Shown: piece after piece, positions 31,476-39,669 of the stretch
How the letters are laid out: each line of letters starts with the position of its first letter
Numbering within the stretch: position 1 is the first letter of the stretch
NCBI RefSeq assembly: GCF_037094685.1
Contig: NZ_CP146614.1
Location: forward strand, 5,394,001-5,458,000
Length of the DNA stretch: 64,000 bases
DNA from: Massilia sp. METH4
Lineage (GTDB): Bacteria; Pseudomonadota; Gammaproteobacteria; Burkholderiales; Burkholderiaceae_D
Reading direction: 5' to 3'
Program-made: the position numbers and the translations under genes
Notes under the pieces: model-generated
Told to the model about the DNA's origin: nothing
Database searches by the model: none
The model's input: only the letters and a program-made list of their open reading frames with translations

Positions 31476-31578
31476 GACGCAAACTATTTTCCCCAAACGC
31501 GCAGGCGGGGCTCGAGCACTGGCGCGAGCGAATCAGGAGCGGAGAAAGGCCGCGCAAAATGCACGAGATTCTATCTGA
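31474..31578 (+). CDS. Possible 34-residue basic peptide
   Basis: Frame M-T-Q-T-I-F-P-K-R to A-R-D-S-I, starting opposite the membrane gene start and overlapping the DUF4224 gene by 20 bases. The ribosome site is weak. It is listed because it fills the gap before the integrase operon; it may be chance. Confidence 0.25.
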   Translation: MTQTIFPKRAGGARALARANQERRKAAQNARDSI

Positions 31579-31753
31579 CGCCGAGCTTTTTGAGCTTACC
31601 CGCTACCGGCGCCCTGCCGAGCAACTGCGCGAGCTGGCCAAGCTGGGCGTGCCGGCGCGCCGCATGCGCGACAACACCGTGCGCGTGCTGCGCATGCACC
31701 TGGTTGCGCCGGCAGCGCCCTCCCCTACGATCCGACCGAAGCTGAAACTGTAA
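31559..31753 (+). CDS. DUF4224 protein, excisionase-like
   Basis: 64 residues. The pattern I-L-S-D-A-E-L-F-E-L-T-R-Y-R-R-P-A near the N-terminus, followed by a short helix and basic strand (R-R-M-R-D-N-T-V-R-V), is the DUF4224 family, commonly found just before phage integrases. It is adjacent to the integrase with no gap. A directionality factor role is often assumed for this position but not shown. Confidence 0.75.
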   Translation: MHEILSDAELFELTRYRRPAEQLRELAKLGVPARRMRDNTVRVLRMHLVAPAAPSPTIRPKLKL

Positions 31754-32941
31754 ATGAACCGGAAACGCAAGACGAACCGCGGCCTGCCGCGCCGCGTGTA
31801 CGTGAACCATGGCGCCTACTTCTTCGTGCCCACCGAGGCGACGATCGACCCGCGCAACCCGAAGGCCGGGCCGAAGAAGTGGATCAAGCTGTGCGCCGTC
31901 GATGACGGCGAGCCCGCAATGCTCCAGGCCCTGGCTGCAGTGCTGGGCAACCCGGTGAACGCCGAAGGCATGATGCCGTGGTGCTGTGCCGAGTTCAAGG
32001 CGCGAATGCTGGGCGCCTACACGCCGAAGACGGTCACCGAGTACAGCCGCCACCTTGACGTAATCGCCGACGTGTTCTCGGAATTCCACGCCGCCCAGGT
32101 CACGACGAAGGATTGGGCGGACTTCCTTCGGGCGAAGTATGCCGACAAGGCGAACACCGCGCAGAAGATGACCGCGCTCGCCGCCAAACTGTTCCGCTTC
32201 ATCATCGGCGACTTGGGGCTGCGTCAGGACAATCCGATCGATCAGCTCGATATGTCGAAGTACCGCACCAAGGTGCGCACCGTGCTGGCGAGCCACGACC
32301 AGGTGGCGGCGATCCGCGAAGCGGCGCTCGTGAGCGAGAACGGGAAACGCACGCCGAACGGCGCCATGTTCGTGTGCATCATCGACATGGCCTACCTGTG
32401 CTGGCAACGTGCGCAGGATATCCGGCTGCTGCAGGAATCGCAGGTTCGGCCCGGTCCGGACGGTCTGGTCGGCGGCAAGGTGGCGTTCAAGCCCAGCAAG
32501 ACCATGAAGACCAGTGGCCTTTCGGTCGAGATTTCCATCACGCCAGCCATCGCCGCCGTGATCGAGCGTGCACGCGCAGAGAAGCGGCGCCGCGGCGTTG
32601 TGAGCAGCTACGTGTTCGCGGCCACTGGCCACGGGAATGCCGGTAAGCCGTATGCGGCGTTCAGCCTGGTGCAGATGTGGCTCCGGGCGCGCGAGAAGGC
32701 TATTGCAACGGCAGCGGCGGCTGGCCAGGACTTCGGCCCGCTCATCCAGTTCCGCGACCTCCGCGCGCTGGGCGCCACCGATGCGGCAGCCGACGGCGAG
32801 GAGCGCGCGGAGATTCAAAAGCGGCTTGCCCACACTTCCGAGAAGACCACCCGGATCTACATCAAGCGCGTGGTGCCGACCGCTTCCGCACTGGACGCGC
32901 GGCTGCCATGGGGCGAGCCGACAACTGAAGATAGATGCTGA
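31754..32941 (+). CDS. Tyrosine-type phage integrase
   Basis: 395 residues. The arm/core-binding region (about 75-165) is followed by a catalytic domain with Arg219 (W-Q-R-A-Q-D-I-R), Lys near 249-252, F-R-D-L-R (Arg337; the usual first His is Arg334), His360 (L-A-H-T-S) and the nucleophile Tyr369 (T-R-I-Y-I-K). It ends at the attachment region and would recombine attL and attR with the host site inside prsT. Confidence 0.93.
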   Translation: MNRKRKTNRGLPRRVYVNHGAYFFVPTEATIDPRNPKAGPKKWIKLCAVDDGEPAMLQALAAVLGNPVNAEGMMPWCCAEFKARMLGAYTPKTVTEYSRHLDVIADVFSEFHAAQVTTKDWADFLRAKYADKANTAQKMTALAAKLFRFIIGDLGLRQDNPIDQLDMSKYRTKVRTVLASHDQVAAIREAALVSENGKRTPNGAMFVCIIDMAYLCWQRAQDIRLLQESQVRPGPDGLVGGKVAFKPSKTMKTSGLSVEISITPAIAAVIERARAEKRRRGVVSSYVFAATGHGNAGKPYAAFSLVQMWLRAREKAIATAAAAGQDFGPLIQFRDLRALGATDAAADGEERAEIQKRLAHTSEKTTRIYIKRVVPTASALDARLPWGEPTTEDRC

Positions 32942-33041
32942 TATTTGGCAGTCGCCAAATATACAGTATAGAGACGAGCCCAGCGCCGCAGCCTAAGCGC
33001 CTGATTCCTCAGCAGTTTTTCAACTTCACCCATAAAACCCG
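32941..33041. other. Right attachment region (attR) and hairpin
   Basis: The 100 bases between integrase and the resumed prsT frame. They start with a perfect 9-bp inverted repeat ATATTTGGC-AGTC-GCCAAATAT (32941-32962) overlapping the integrase stop, possibly an integrase arm site. In the prsT frame the last in-phage stop is TAA at 33033-33035; coding homology resumes about 33042-33050. The crossover is therefore probably within 33030-33060. The core cannot be fixed without attL. Confidence 0.6.
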
Positions 33042-34397
33042 ACTCTGCAGAACCTGCGGGCGAGCGTGCTGCTGGCGCGCAGCGACGTCGACGGCGCGCG
33101 TGCCGCCTACCTGAAGGCGCTTGCGCTCGACCCGGCCTATCTGTTCGCGCTGGACAATCTTGCCAACCTCGACATCGCGGAGAAAAAGCCGGACGAGGCG
33201 CGCAAGCGCTATGAAGCCGCACTCGCGAAGGACAAGAAGAATGCCGCGCTGATGACCTCCCTCGCCCGGCTGGAAGCCCGCCTGGGCAAGCAGGCCGAAG
33301 CGGTGCGCTGGCTCGAACAGGCCAGCCGGGAAAATCCCGATGACAAGGCTGCCGCCAGCCAGCTGGCAGCCTACTATCTGCAGGTCGGCGACAGGAAAAA
33401 GGCCTTGACGCTGGCCCAGAAGCTGCAGGCCAGCGATACCGCCGACCCGGCGGCGCTGGGCCTGCTCGCTCAGGCCCAGGCCCTCGACGGGCAGGATGAA
33501 GCCGCGCTGGAAAGTTATGAGCGGCTGGCCGGCCTGCTTCCGCAATCGCCTTCCGTGCAGGTGCGGATCGCCAGCCTGCACTGGGCAGCCAGACGCACCG
33601 ACGAAGCCCTGCGGGCGGTCCGCAAGGCACTCAACATCGCGCCCGACAGCGTGGAAGCCCTGCTGCTCCAGCATGCGCTGCTGATCGACAAGAAGGCTTT
33701 CCGCGACGCCGTGACCGCGGCACAATCCCTGCAAGCCCGGCATGCGGACTGGCCACTCGGCTTCAAGCTGGAAGGCGACACGTTGATGGCCCAGCAAAAA
33801 CCGGCCGACGCCGCGCAACGCTACGAGCGCGCCCTCCAGGTCGCACCGTCGGGCCCGATGGCGATTGCGCTCCACCAGGCATTGACGGCGGCGGGCCGGC
33901 AGCAGGAAGCCGGTGCGCAACTGCGGCAGTGGCTCGACAAGCAGCCGGCCGACGTGCCAACGCGCACCTATTACGCCAGCACGCTCGCGGGAGAAGGCAA
34001 CCACAAGGCCGCGAGCCAGCAATACGAGCAAATTCTGCGCAAGGCGCCGGAGAATCCCGTCATGCTCAACGACTATGCCTGGGCGCTGTTGCAACTGAAG
34101 GATGGACGGGCACTGCAATATGCGGAGAAGGCGCACAAGCTCGCGCCGAACAGCCCGGCCATCGCGGATACGCTCGCCGCCGTCCTGCTCGACAAAGGCG
34201 ACGCGGCGCGGGCCTTGCCGCTACTGAAGACGGCGACGGAGCAGGCGCCGGCGGCACACGATATCCGCCTGCGGCTCGCACGGGCGCTGCTCCTCGCCGG
34301 GGATCGCAAGGGGGCCAGGGCCCAGTGCGAACGCTTGATGGCGGCCACCGACTTCCAGCGGCACGACGAGGTGCGCGCACTGATGGCGAAGCTGTAG
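33042..34397 (+). pseudogene. prsT: prsT C-terminal half, cut by prophage
   Basis: About 450 codons of tandem TPR repeats (for example A-Y-L-K-A-L-A-L-D-P-A-Y-L-F-A-L-D-N-L-A pattern and G-R-A-L-Q-Y-A-E-K-A-H-K near the end). They match the PEP-CTERM system TPR protein PrsT, which is normally near 900 residues and has a signal sequence and more repeats at its N-terminus. There is no natural start; GTG 33066 could only give an N-truncated, unsecreted product. The remainder should lie beyond the prophage's left end. The gene would be restored on excision. Confidence 0.82.
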
Positions 34398-34466
34398 GCA
34401 CCTGCGCCCGCCACGGGCGAGCTATCGCGGGCAGCGGCCCTCCTCCCCGGCGTTCGGCGCGCCGGA

Positions 34467-36095
34467 TCACGCGCAAGGATGCTGCCGCGCCGAATACCGC
34501 CCGGGCGCGATGATGTTGGCGGGATCGAGCGCCGCCTTGATCTTGCCGACCATGCGCCAGTAGCCGTCATTGCCGCTGTCCAGGTCGGCCATCGACTGGA
34601 GGCCGACGCGGTACGGTATATACCCGGTCGCCATCATCGTGTCGAAAATCTCGCGGTAGCACGTGCGCGCCCGCTGCACTTCGGCCGCATCTTCCGCGTC
34701 GTACGCGACCGTCAGCACCCCGCCGAGCGCACGCTCGTTGATCATGCTGAAGGTAACGAACAGGTCGAACCCATGCCGGCGGAAGATCGGCTCGGCCAGC
34801 GCGTGGACGCGCAGCAGGTCCTCGCCGCGCATGGGCGGCACCGGCGACACCCACAGCATGCCGCAACGGTCCAGCGCCGGATTGGCGTCGGCTGGAAAAC
34901 CCGGCGGCAAGCCGCCACGCCTGCGCCAGTAGGCCCCGGCCAGGAACCGTCCGTTCGGAATCCCGCGGTTCATCTCGAACAGGGAACGCCCCAGCGCCAC
35001 CTTGGCGGCCAGGCGCTTGCCGAAACCGGTACCCTTCAGCAGGCGGGCGGCCGCGGCCGCCAGGTCCAGCTTGCGCTCGTCGAGAAGCTGGACGTGCGCA
35101 CGGGTGGGCGCGAGCGCGCGCCGCACGGCGCGGCGGGCGGCGGCCACCTGGGCGTCGCTGCCATACAGCGCGCCCGAGACGGTCCACGCGCCCACGCCCG
35201 ACGCGGTGCGCAATTGCTGGCGGACCTCTTCCGGCAACGGTACCCTGCCGCCGGCGAGCTCGCGCGGGAACGTGGTGCCGCCGGAGATCACGCGCAGGTC
35301 GTTGCCGATGTGAAGAATGCTGCGCAAGGTGCCGTCGAGCCGGAGCGGCCGGAGCGCATCGATCACGGGCGCGATGTCCTCGTGTTCCCGCACCATGCAC
35401 AGGAAGTGGTTCAGTGCCTGCGTCCTGGGCATCAGCCACAGGCCCAGGCTCGTGACGATGCCCATGTTCGATTGGGTGAACAGGCCGTCGACGTACGGGC
35501 CCACGCCGTACGGATACACGCGCCGGTTGACCGACGAAGGATAGTGACCGAAGCCGGTATGCACGATCTCCCCGTCGGCCAGCACCAGCTCCATGCCCGC
35601 CACGCTCTGGAAACGGTTGCCGTAAGGCGAATGGCCAAAGCCGCGTTCGAGGATATTGCCCATCAGGCTCGTATCGGGCCCGGCACCGGTACAGTCCATC
35701 CACAGCGGCAGCTCGTGTTCCCGCAGGTATTGCGACAGTTGCCGCTGCGTGACGCCGGGCTCGATCACCACGTACGCCAGCTCGGCATTGGCCTCCAGGA
35801 TGCGGTTCATTGCGGACAGGTCCACGATCGCGTGGCCGTCGGCCAGCGCGCAGGCGTCGCCATACCCCCAGTTGCGGCCCGTGCTGATCGGATAGAGCGG
35901 CACCCGATGGGCTCGGGCGACATGCACCAGCTGGGCCACCTCGGCGGTATCGTGGGGGCGGAGGATCGCGAGTGGCCGCGTACTCCAGGAAGAGGTACTG
36001 GCGGCATACCGGTCCAGCGTCACGGGGTCGTCGAGCACGCGCTCGTGGCCCAGCTGGCGGCGCCACGCCGCCAGCGCGTCTCCGGAAGCCGCCAT
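34467..36095 (-). CDS. VAO/cresol-dehydrogenase-type FAD oxidase
   Basis: 542 residues, a two-domain FAD enzyme. The PP-FAD-binding region has P-I-S-T-G-R-N-W-G-Y-G near residue 69 and G-N-I-L-E-R-G-F-G-H-S-P-Y-G near 145, close to the motifs of vanillyl-alcohol oxidase and p-cresol methylhydroxylase. This family oxidises para-substituted phenols. The usual covalent-flavin His region is not obvious. It overlaps the FeeM-like gene as TGATG, so the two are probably co-translated; the substrate may be an N-acyl aromatic amino acid. Confidence 0.85.
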   Translation of the reverse strand: MAASGDALAAWRRQLGHERVLDDPVTLDRYAASTSSWSTRPLAILRPHDTAEVAQLVHVARAHRVPLYPISTGRNWGYGDACALADGHAIVDLSAMNRILEANAELAYVVIEPGVTQRQLSQYLREHELPLWMDCTGAGPDTSLMGNILERGFGHSPYGNRFQSVAGMELVLADGEIVHTGFGHYPSSVNRRVYPYGVGPYVDGLFTQSNMGIVTSLGLWLMPRTQALNHFLCMVREHEDIAPVIDALRPLRLDGTLRSILHIGNDLRVISGGTTFPRELAGGRVPLPEEVRQQLRTASGVGAWTVSGALYGSDAQVAAARRAVRRALAPTRAHVQLLDERKLDLAAAAARLLKGTGFGKRLAAKVALGRSLFEMNRGIPNGRFLAGAYWRRRGGLPPGFPADANPALDRCGMLWVSPVPPMRGEDLLRVHALAEPIFRRHGFDLFVTFSMINERALGGVLTVAYDAEDAAEVQRARTCYREIFDTMMATGYIPYRVGLQSMADLDSGNDGYWRMVGKIKAALDPANIIAPGRYSARQHPCA

Positions 36096-36838
36096 CAGTC
36101 GCGCCCCTGGATGAGGCGCGAGGTGATGCCAGACTCGTCACGCAGCGGGAAGAAATACGGGTAGAACGAGCGCTCGCCTGGCGCCTGTTCCATCATCCCG
36201 GCGAACGCGCCAATCTGCTCGCCCATGTATTCCAGCTCGAGCCGCAGCAGCACGGCCGGCGCGCCGACCCGGGTGCATGGCCGCTCGCCGCCGAAATCAC
36301 GGAAACCGAGCATGCGCTTGTAGAACATGACGTGGCGTGGATTCACTTCGATGACATAGTCGGTATAGCCGTGGATATTGTGCGCATAGATGTAGGAGAT
36401 GTGGATCAGCGACGCGAACACGCGTTTCGTCACGTTCTTGTCGATGGCGAGCCGCGAAGGCTCGCACAGCCGCCGGCCCGCGGCCCTGAGTTCATCGAGC
36501 TTGTCGCGAAAGTTTTCATCCGCCGGCAAACCGATCTTCGGGTCGTCGAGACACAGCGACATCGTGCCGACCGTGGCGCCGCCCGTTTCCGCATAGAGGG
36601 TGATACGGTTCGGGGCATGCTGCGTGCCGGCGTCGACATCATAGCCGCGCCAGCCATACATCTTTCGTAGCAACAGGTTGGCCGCCTCGCGGTGACCGGC
36701 GGTACTTGCCATGCGAATATGAAACACCTGCATATCGATGGCATGGGTATGGGCGATGCTCGCTTCCTGCTCGCGGATGACCAGGTCGCGCAGCTTGGCC
36801 GCGGCTTCGAAGGAAATAATTGGATCGTCGTGTTGCAT
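36095..36838 (-). CDS. FeeM-like N-acyl amino acid synthase
   Basis: 247 residues from ATG 36838 (GGGGG upstream). The sequence follows the N-acyl amino acid synthase / exosortase-associated acyltransferase family: H-I-R-M-A-S-T-A-G-H-R-E-A-A-N near residue 42, then a GNAT-like core with L-Y-A-E-T-G-G near 82 and S-R-L-A-I-D-K near 126, and F-Y-K-R-M-L-G-F near 176. FeeM homologues are known to be linked to PEP-CTERM/exosortase loci and join acyl-ACP-derived fatty acids to amino acids. The product is probably a long-chain N-acyl amino acid; the residue joined is not shown by sequence. Confidence 0.8.
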   Translation of the reverse strand: MQHDDPIISFEAAAKLRDLVIREQEASIAHTHAIDMQVFHIRMASTAGHREAANLLLRKMYGWRGYDVDAGTQHAPNRITLYAETGGATVGTMSLCLDDPKIGLPADENFRDKLDELRAAGRRLCEPSRLAIDKNVTKRVFASLIHISYIYAHNIHGYTDYVIEVNPRHVMFYKRMLGFRDFGGERPCTRVGAPAVLLRLELEYMGEQIGAFAGMMEQAPGERSFYPYFFPLRDESGITSRLIQGRD

Positions 36839-36985
36839 TGTGCCCCCGGTTGCTCTGGAAAGGTCCATGCACATCAGACTGCTGTCACGGCCGCGAGTTC
36901 CGCAAAGCGTCGGACTTTTTTTCAAGTTGCCCGTCGAACGCTGGCAGGATTGGCTAAGCCTTTGATTTCAAGGAACACTTTGAAG

Positions 36986-37001
36986 TGGCACGATTGCTGC
37001 T
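36986..37001 (+). promoter_or_regulatory. Sigma-54 promoter of the PEP-CTERM gene
   Basis: TGGCACGATTGCTGCT has the -24 GG (36987-36988) and -12 GC (36999-37000) with the required ten-base spacing, matching TGGCAC-N5-TTGC with one change. Transcription would start near 37012, about 50 bases before ATG 37063. PrsR, encoded at 49.0-50.4 kb, is the likely activator; an imperfect inverted repeat near 36905-36943 could be its site. Confidence 0.75.
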
Positions 37002-37062
37002 GAGTAGCTGGTCGTCGGCACTGCACGTTGCGGCCGCAATCACTTACAAGGAGTAGCACGTC

Positions 37063-37977
37063 ATGAACATGTTCAAGAAAGGTCTCCTGGCCACGGCGGC
37101 AGCCGTGACGCTGGGCATCGGGGGGATGGGCAGCGCCTACGCCGATACGTATGCAACGTCGATCCTGTCCGTTAACAACCTGCAGCTGACGAGGGGCGGC
37201 GTGGCGTTGACGGCGGCCGATTTCACGGTGCTGACCGGGACCAACGATGCGCATACGACTGCGACGTTCAATGGCTTTGTGGACGCACACAACGCTTCCC
37301 AGCCGGTCCCGGCCCCCGCCATTGCCGGTCCGTCATGCGCAGGTAGCGCCGCCGGGTGCGCGGCAGTGGGCGCATCCTTCACTCCGACCGGCGTCATCGC
37401 GGCGGACTTCGCCTATGCCAACCAGACCCTGGCCGGCTCGATCATCGGTGGCGGCGCGACGGCGCAGACCCGCGCGGACACGGCATCGATCTCGAACAAC
37501 AGCATCGGCGCCGCCAACTCGGACGTCGGCACCTCGACGTCCTTCCAGTTCGCGCTGGGAAGCGGCGGCACCATCACGTTCGACTTCACTGCCAACGCTT
37601 ACTCGGATGCACGAGTGATCGACGGTGGCCCGATCTCGAACGCGAACGCACGGTTGTCCTGGTCCGTGAACATCGTGGACACCACCACCGGTGCCGTCGT
37701 GTACTCGTTCGCGCCGGAAGAGTTGAACAGCAATTCGCTGCGCAGCGCGACGGACCAGAATCCGGGCACCACGCCCTACAACTTCACCTATACGTCCACG
37801 CTCGACACCGACTCCACGACCGGCACGCTGACCGCGGGTACGCTGTACCAGCTGACGATCCAGCACAACACGCTGGCCAACGTGCTGCAGGAAGAAGTGC
37901 CGGAACCGGCAACGCTGGCAATCCTCGCCGGTGGCCTGCTCAGCATGTCGCTGGTCAGCCGCCGGCGCAAGTCCTGA
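37063..37977 (+). CDS. PEP-CTERM protein
   Basis: 304 residues, with AAGGAG before ATG 37063. It has a signal peptide (residues 1-27, ending A-Y-A), an extracellular beta-rich body with a possible Cys pair near 85-95, and a C-terminal sorting tail V-P-E-P-A (279-283), a hydrophobic segment and the basic end R-R-R-K-S. Exosortase XrtA (not in view) would cut at the PEP motif. The family resembles EDSAP-type PEP-CTERM proteins. It is the nearest visible sigma-54/PrsR-type target. Confidence 0.92.
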   Translation: MNMFKKGLLATAAAVTLGIGGMGSAYADTYATSILSVNNLQLTRGGVALTAADFTVLTGTNDAHTTATFNGFVDAHNASQPVPAPAIAGPSCAGSAAGCAAVGASFTPTGVIAADFAYANQTLAGSIIGGGATAQTRADTASISNNSIGAANSDVGTSTSFQFALGSGGTITFDFTANAYSDARVIDGGPISNANARLSWSVNIVDTTTGAVVYSFAPEELNSNSLRSATDQNPGTTPYNFTYTSTLDTDSTTGTLTAGTLYQLTIQHNTLANVLQEEVPEPATLAILAGGLLSMSLVSRRRKS

Positions 37978-37999
37978 GCCGGACCTGCCCGCCGCCTGC

Positions 38000-38036
38000 G
38001 CGTACCGCCGGAGATCCCGGCGGTACGCTTTTTTTT
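38000..38036 (+). terminator. Strong intrinsic terminator after PEP-CTERM gene
   Basis: A perfect 12-pair stem GCGTACCGCCGG / CCGGCGGTACGC with a five-base loop and eight T. It isolates the sigma-54-driven PEP-CTERM gene from the EPS operon. Confidence 0.92.
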
Positions 38037-38088
38037 GACGCCACGCAAGAGCTCAGCAGGTACGGATCGGGGGCTGCAACCCCAGCCA

Positions 38089-38094
38089 TATAAT
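38089..38094 (+). promoter_or_regulatory. TATAAT -10 upstream of EPS operon
   Basis: A consensus TATAAT lies 34 bases before the chain-length determinant start. No good -35 is seen at 17 bases, so activation or an extended spacing would be needed. Confidence 0.45.
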
Positions 38095-38127
38095 CGTTCG
38101 GACAAGGTGCACTCGGAGAAAACAGTC

Positions 38128-39657
38128 ATGGAAGAAATCATCGCCCAGCTGCAATCCGGATTGAAGGGAATCTGGAAATATCGCTGGTGCGCAGTGATCG
38201 TGGCCTGGCTCGTGGCGACCGGCGGCTGGAGCAAGGTCTACCTGATGCCGGACGACTATCAGACGACCGCCCGCGTGTTCGTCGACACGCAGAGCATCCT
38301 CAAGCCACTGCTGTCGGGCATGACGTCCATGCCGAACGTCAACCAGCAGGTGGCGATCATGAGCCGCACGCTGCTCAGCAGACCGAATGTCGAGCGGGTG
38401 ATCCGCATGGTCGATCTCGATGTCAAGGCTTCCACGCCGCGCGAACACGAGAAGCAGGTCGAGGAACTGATGCAGAAAATCCGCATCGGCGGCACGAGCA
38501 CCTACGATATCTACACGATCAGCTACAGCAACAGCGACCCGCGCCTGGTGCGCGACGTCGTGCAGTCCCTGCTGACGATCTTCGTCGAGGGCGGGTTCAA
38601 AGGCAAGAAAGGCGAATCGGACAAGGCGGTACGGTTCATCGACGACCAGATCCGCGCTTATGAGGACAAGTTGCTGGCGGCGGAAAACTCCGTGAAGGAC
38701 TTCAAGCTCAAGCACAACTTCCTGCTGCCGCGCCAGGGCGTCGACTATGGGTCGCAAATCCTCATGTCGTCCGACGCGCTGAACAATGCGAAGCTGGAAC
38801 TGGTCGAGGCCGAACAGGCCCGGGCCGCCATCAATTCCCAGATCCAGGGAGACGAGCCGATTCTCGGCGCCGAGCCCAGCGCGGCGGCGATCGACAATCC
38901 CGAAATCGATGGACGAATCTCCGCGCTGACCAAGTCGCTCGACGCCTTGCTGTTGCAGTACACCGAAGCCCATCCGGACATCATCTCCACGCGCCGCCTG
39001 ATCGCCCAGCTCGAAGAGCGCAAGGTACAGGAAGCCAGGACGCGCGTGGCACCCACCGATCCGGGCAAGGGCTATAGCCCCATGCTCCAGCAATTGAAGG
39101 TCGCGCTCGCCGAAGCCGATGCGCGCGTGGCCTCGATCCGCGCAAGGGTCGCGGAAATGCAGCAACGGCACGAATCGCTGGTCGAACAGAGCAAGGCCGT
39201 GCCGGAAGTCGAGTCGCAGCTGGCCCAGCTGAACCGTGACTACCAGGTCAACAAGGAAAACTACGAGAAGCTGATCGAACGCCGCGAAGCGGCCAAGCTG
39301 TCGGGCGACCTCAGCTCCAACACCGACATGCTGAGCTTCAAGATCATCGACCCGCCAACGGTCCCCCTGCGTCCCGCCGGGCCGAACCGTCCCCTCCTCT
39401 ATACGGTCGTGCTGGGCGTCGCGGTCCTCGCCGGCGCCGCGGTCGCCCTGCTGGTCAGCCAGGTGCGTCCAACCTACCTGAGTTCGGCCGAGCTGCGCGA
39501 GGCGACCGGCCTGCGGGTGCTGGGGTCCGTTGCAATGAACTGGACGGAACCCGAGCGCAAGAAACGGCGCCGCGGGCAGATCGGCTTCGGCGCCGGCATT
39601 GGCTGCCTGCTCGCATCCTACGGCGGCGTCATGGCATTTTCCATGCTTCAGATTTAG
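38128..39657 (+). CDS. XrtA-system polysaccharide chain-length determinant
   Basis: 509 residues from ATG 38128 (GGAG upstream). Wzz-like architecture: N-terminal membrane segment (about 22-40), a large periplasmic coiled-coil region (E-A-E-Q-A-R-A and E-M-Q-Q-R-H-E-S segments), a conserved D-P-P-T-V-P-L-R-P-A-G-P segment before a second membrane segment (about 430-450), and a further C-terminal membrane helix. It controls polymer length with the BY-kinase encoded 12 bases downstream. The family is found in exosortase-linked EPS loci. Confidence 0.9.
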   Translation: MEEIIAQLQSGLKGIWKYRWCAVIVAWLVATGGWSKVYLMPDDYQTTARVFVDTQSILKPLLSGMTSMPNVNQQVAIMSRTLLSRPNVERVIRMVDLDVKASTPREHEKQVEELMQKIRIGGTSTYDIYTISYSNSDPRLVRDVVQSLLTIFVEGGFKGKKGESDKAVRFIDDQIRAYEDKLLAAENSVKDFKLKHNFLLPRQGVDYGSQILMSSDALNNAKLELVEAEQARAAINSQIQGDEPILGAEPSAAAIDNPEIDGRISALTKSLDALLLQYTEAHPDIISTRRLIAQLEERKVQEARTRVAPTDPGKGYSPMLQQLKVALAEADARVASIRARVAEMQQRHESLVEQSKAVPEVESQLAQLNRDYQVNKENYEKLIERREAAKLSGDLSSNTDMLSFKIIDPPTVPLRPAGPNRPLLYTVVLGVAVLAGAAVALLVSQVRPTYLSSAELREATGLRVLGSVAMNWTEPERKKRRRGQIGFGAGIGCLLASYGGVMAFSMLQI

Positions 39658-39669
39658 CAGGAGCCCACG

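Larger units (their letters stand above)
1..33041. mobile_element. Lambdoid siphovirus-like prophage, right-hand part
   Basis: Contiguous phage gene modules run from the tape measure gene at the left edge to a tyrosine integrase ending at 32941. The host gene prsT resumes in frame at about 33042. The left attachment site, distal tail genes, lysis genes and the N-terminal half of prsT must lie left of the window. Module order (late structural on minus, early replication on minus, repressor, plus-strand recombination, integrase) is that of lambda-like temperate phages. The exact right boundary is uncertain by some tens of bases because the other att site is not visible. Confidence 0.93.

Noticed and set aside
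32941..33060. tRNA or other RNA as phage attachment site
   Set aside because: No cloverleaf, CCA end or T-loop sequence; the right flank reads directly into prsT coding.
33066..34397. Intact stand-alone TPR gene starting at GTG 33066
   Set aside because: No ribosome site or signal peptide; TPR homology continues upstream of the GTG to about 33042, so the gene is cut, not complete.
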